Positions 61,414-64,000 of a DNA stretch of 64,000 nt are shown one piece after another. The translations under genes were made by a program, and so were the position numbers. Positions within the stretch are counted from its first letter, which is position 1, and each line of letters opens with the position of its first letter. Below the pieces are notes generated by a model. That model saw nothing but the letters and a program-made list of their open reading frames with translations, was not told where the DNA came from and made no database searches. This DNA comes from JANQJA01 sp047947185 (lineage in GTDB: Bacteria > Pseudomonadota > Gammaproteobacteria > Pseudomonadales > Azotimanducaceae): the NCBI GenBank assembly GCA_047947185.1, contig CP170502.1, positions 434,001 through 498,000 on the forward strand, read 5' to 3'.

Positions 61414-62366
61414 TCTTTAACCTGCTGATTTATAAGTCGGGAAAATTCAGTAAATTGCGCATCAGGCACGGCTTCCACCACCAGTTGCTGTCCTGCCTGC
61501 GTCAGCGATGGCAGGGCCAGACGCCTGGCGTGAAGCATCATGCGGGGGGGTGAAAGCAAACCATCCAGCACAGGATTACCATATTTCTCATCCCCCACTA
61601 CCGGACAGCGGCAGGTAGCGCAATGTACCCGGATCTGGTGCGTTCGGCCGGTCACCGGCTGCGCCTCAAGCAGTGTCAGGTGAGCCCCAGCTTCCAGCAC
61701 CCGGTAGCGGGTCAGGGACGCTTTGCCGTCACTGACAACCCGGGAAATCCGCTCACCGCTCTTCAGCGTGTTCTTCTGCAGCGCCAGGGCCACCTCAGTG
61801 CGGGAAGCCAGCCACTGACCATGAACAATGACGTTGTAGAATTTTGTGAGCGCCTGTTTTTCCCGCAACCACCCCTGCAGGGTTCGCAGTGCACTGCGAC
61901 GGCGCGCAATCATCAGGCAGCCCGAGGTACCGCGGTCGAGCCGGTGGACAAGTTCCAGGTGCCGCTCTTCCGGCCGGAGTACTCGTAACGCCTCTATCAC
62001 ACCTGCGGCTATACCACTGCCGCCATGCACCGCAATGCCAGCAGGCTTGTTGACAACAAGCATGAGGTCATCTTCATAAATTACTGAATTTTCTATTATT
62101 TCCAGCAGTCGGTATGAAGGTTTTGAAGCCTCGGAGAGATCACCCATACGAATAGGTGGCAGTCTCAGGGTGTCCCCCCCAACCAGCTTTCGCGTCGGCT
62201 TGGCCCGGCCCCCGTTGACCCGAACTTCCCCGCGACGCAGCAATCGGTAGATATGGGATTTGGGCACTCCCTTGAGAATGCGGAACAGGTAGTTATCTAT
62301 GCGTTGACCTGCACTGTCTTCGTCTATGGCTACAAACTGCACCCCGTTATCGAGCATTCCTGTCAT
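61410..62366 (-). CDS. rluC: 23S rRNA pseudouridine synthase RluC
   Basis: 318 residues: N-terminal S4 RNA-binding domain (AGQRIDNYLFRILKGVPKSHIYRLLRRGEVRVNG) and the RluA catalytic domain with Asp144 in HRLDRGTSG, then TGRTHQIRVH. In E. coli RluC modifies 955, 2504 and 2580 of 23S rRNA. The divergent placement to rne is the same as in E. coli and supports RluC over RluD. Confidence 0.94.
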   Translation of the reverse strand: MTGMLDNGVQFVAIDEDSAGQRIDNYLFRILKGVPKSHIYRLLRRGEVRVNGGRAKPTRKLVGGDTLRLPPIRMGDLSEASKPSYRLLEIIENSVIYEDDLMLVVNKPAGIAVHGGSGIAAGVIEALRVLRPEERHLELVHRLDRGTSGCLMIARRRSALRTLQGWLREKQALTKFYNVIVHGQWLASRTEVALALQKNTLKSGERISRVVSDGKASLTRYRVLEAGAHLTLLEAQPVTGRTHQIRVHCATCRCPVVGDEKYGNPVLDGLLSPPRMMLHARRLALPSLTQAGQQLVVEAVPDAQFTEFSRLINQQVKD

Positions 62367-62380
62367 GTCTCTTGCCCGCT

Positions 62381-62409
62381 TTGATGCAGGTACTATTTAT
62401 TGCTATGAT
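62381..62409 (+). promoter_or_regulatory. Probable rne promoter
   Basis: TTGATG (62381-62386) and TATGAT (62404-62409) at exactly 17 bases. Start point near 62416, just outside the rluC start at 62366. This predicts a leader of about 418 bases, close to the long leader of E. coli rne. Confidence 0.7.
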
Positions 62410-62415
62410 GCCCAA

Positions 62416-62833
62416 CGGGCGTGGATATCGACGGTTTGAATATTCGATACCGGTTAAGTTATTGATATGGAAGAACTGCCACGTACCGACTGACGGATTA
62501 TCTCATACCCTGTTGAGAAATCCCGAACAGGAATTACCAACGCCTGTGTCACCTTGACGACCCGGGCAACATTAACTGCGATCACGTGACCGCAAACTTG
62601 AATTGAGTCAAATCATTCGTACAACAAACATGTGCCATTCGACCAGGTCGCCTGTGATATCGACACCATCTCCCCACACCACCGGGAATATCACCAGCAC
62701 TTGCGTCGGTTTCACCCTATGTTGACACGCTACGGAGATCATTCGGAGAAAACAAATCCTTAAGTTTTTGAGGGCCAGATTTGGCGATATTCACGTTTGA
62801 GGCCCGTTGGCGCCCAGACAAAGTGAAATCGTA
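62416..62833 (+). promoter_or_regulatory. Long 5' leader of rne
   Basis: About 418 bases without a coding frame that convinces me. Several short inverted repeats are visible, for example GGGCC near 62770 with GGCCC near 62800. In enterobacteria the rne leader is cut by RNase E itself to keep its level constant; length and position fit that use here, but I could not fold it. Confidence 0.5.
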
Positions 62834-64000
62834 ATGAAAAGAATGCTAATCAACGCAACTCACGACGAGGAGTTGCGCGTTGCCCTGGTCGACGGGCAGA
62901 AGCTGTTTGACCTGGATATCGAGGGACGTGCCAGGGAACAAAAGAAGTCAAATATCTACAAGGCGCGCGTCACCCGCGTTGAACCCAGCCTGGAGGCGGC
63001 ATTTGTCGACTTCGGTTCAACGCGACACGGGTTCCTGCCGCTAAAGGAAATCGCACGGGAATACTTTACAGGCTCAGCATCGAAACAGAACGGCAAGGTA
63101 AACATCAAGGATGTGCTGAAAGAAGGCACGGAGATGATTATCCAGGTCGAGAAGGAAGAACGCGGTAATAAGGGTGCTGCCCTCACCACCTTTTGCAGTC
63201 TGGCGGGACGCTACCTGGTCCTGATGCCAAACAATCCCCGGGCTGGCGGCATATCCCGAAGGATTGACGGTGACGACCGGGACGAACTGAAAGATGCAAT
63301 GTCCCAACTCGAGATTCCCGAGGACATGGGTGTTATCGTCCGCACCGCCGGTGTCGGCCGAAGTGCCGAAGAACTCCAGTGGGACCTCAACTATCTCGTC
63401 ACGCTGGCAGAAACCATCAACAAGGCTGCAGCAGAGCGACCGGCACCCTTCCTGATCTACCAGGAAAGCGACGTTATCATCCGTGCCATCCGCGACTACC
63501 TGCGCGACGACATTGGCGAAATCCTGATTGATACCAAAGAAGCCTACGAGCAGGCGATCCAGTTTGTCAGCCAGGTGATGCCCCAGTACGCAAGCCGGGT
63601 AAAACTGTACGAGAGTGATGTACCACTCTTTAACCGTTACCAGATTGAAAACCAGATTGAGTCTGCCTTTCAACGGGAGGTACGCTTGCCTTCCGGTGGT
63701 TCCATTGTCATTGACCAGACGGAAGCCCTGGTCTCTATCGATATCAACTCCGCCCGCGCGACCCGGGGCGCTGATATTGAGGAAACCGCCCTGAATACCA
63801 ACCTCGAAGCCGCTGACGAAATTTGCCGCCAGCTCCGATTGCGGGATATCGGTGGGCTCATAGTCATTGATTTCATAGACATGAGCGCAGCAAAGAACCA
63901 GCGTCAGGTCGAAAACAGGATGCGCGATGCCCTGCAGGTGGACAGGGCACGTGTTCAGATAGGACGGATTTCCCGGTTTGGCCTGCTCGAAATGTCCCGG
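62834..64000 (+). CDS. rne: Ribonuclease E, N-terminal catalytic part (cut by window end)
   Basis: 389 residues are seen, running to the right edge without a stop. S1 domain (SNIYKARVTRVEPSLEAAFVDFG, KEIAREYF, 5'-sensor region RTAGVGRSAEELQWDL) and DNase I-like catalytic domain with Asp303 in SIDINSARATRG and Asp346 in IVIDFIDM, the same residue numbers as in E. coli. The start MKRMLINATHDEELRVALVDGQ matches the family; the ribosome site is weak (AAGTGA). The Zn-link and the C-terminal degradosome scaffold lie outside the window. It forms the core of mRNA decay. Confidence 0.97.
   Translation, partial: MKRMLINATHDEELRVALVDGQKLFDLDIEGRAREQKKSNIYKARVTRVEPSLEAAFVDFGSTRHGFLPLKEIAREYFTGSASKQNGKVNIKDVLKEGTEMIIQVEKEERGNKGAALTTFCSLAGRYLVLMPNNPRAGGISRRIDGDDRDELKDAMSQLEIPEDMGVIVRTAGVGRSAEELQWDLNYLVTLAETINKAAAERPAPFLIYQESDVIIRAIRDYLRDDIGEILIDTKEAYEQAIQFVSQVMPQYASRVKLYESDVPLFNRYQIENQIESAFQREVRLPSGGSIVIDQTEALVSIDINSARATRGADIEETALNTNLEAADEICRQLRLRDIGGLIVIDFIDMSAAKNQRQVENRMRDALQVDRARVQIGRISRFGLLEMSR

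Noticed and set aside
62372..62557. 61-codon frame in the rne leader
   Set aside because: It spans the predicted rne promoter, has no ribosome site, and no conserved look.
1..64000. CRISPR arrays, insertion sequences, prophage genes or att repeats
   Set aside because: No regularly spaced repeats, transposase or phage-like proteins were seen on either strand.

Overview
The window reads as chromosomal DNA of a gammaproteobacterium with about 57-60% G+C by eye. Evidence for this: the rne / rluC / yceF / yceD-rpmF-fab gene order at the right end, an fabA-fabB pair for unsaturated fatty acids, a PilZ gene after tmk-holB, and an RNase E whose two catalytic Asp residues fall at the E. coli numbers (303 and 346). 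Leucine catabolism, ETF/ETF-QO and many CoA-linked enzymes point to an aerobic heterotroph of the Pseudomonas / marine oligotroph kind. I cannot name the species. I saw no tRNA, rRNA, IS element, prophage or CRISPR array. Coding density is very high, and three separate tail-to-tail gene pairs overlap by exactly 4 bases at their stop codons.

Layout. 1-6.2 kb: a leucine-degradation run (isovaleryl-CoA dehydrogenase, both methylcrotonyl-CoA carboxylase subunits) continuing into a nucleoside hydrolase and a cysteine synthase. 6.2-11 kb: a Ca/Na antiporter, etfBA, and the divergent ETF-ubiquinone oxidoreductase that takes electrons from the dehydrogenase. 11-20 kb: two small conserved proteins, moaA, murF, an acetyltransferase, a secreted esterase, an acyl-CoA synthetase, sppA and a small basic secreted protein. 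20-24.2 kb: a FAN1-type nuclease plus a Rad3/XPD-like helicase with its own nuclease domain, behind a consensus LexA box. 24-31.6 kb: lipoprotein, MFS and MATE transporters, a structured RNA candidate between the two transporters, a CrtI-like oxidoreductase and phoB-phoR.

31.6-46.8 kb: fabA-fabB; a PNPOx-like protein, an orphan lpxA, a HAD protein and galE; a molybdenum hydroxylase with a small MoaD/ThiS-like protein; a MAPEG protein; a tandem LpxL-type acyltransferase fusion whose second half lacks the catalytic His; then a coupled pepQ / S9 peptidase / acetyltransferase run for proline-containing peptides. 46.8-53.3 kb: the Anbu-type protease locus (permuted ATP-grasp, alpha-E, transglutaminase-amidoligase fusion, Anbu), split into two converging gene pairs. 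53.3-64 kb: pilZ, holB, tmk, mltG, fabF, acpP, fabG, fabD, rpmF, yceD, yceF, rluC and the start of rne with a long leader. plsX, fabH and pabC, often found in this cluster, are absent from it.

The most interesting parts are the SOS-controlled FAN1-helicase operon with a probable leaderless mRNA, the rearranged Anbu locus, the promoter-to-terminator RNA at 25.8-26.0 kb, and the half-dead double acyltransferase. All functional calls come from reading motifs and protein sequences; no database search was run.
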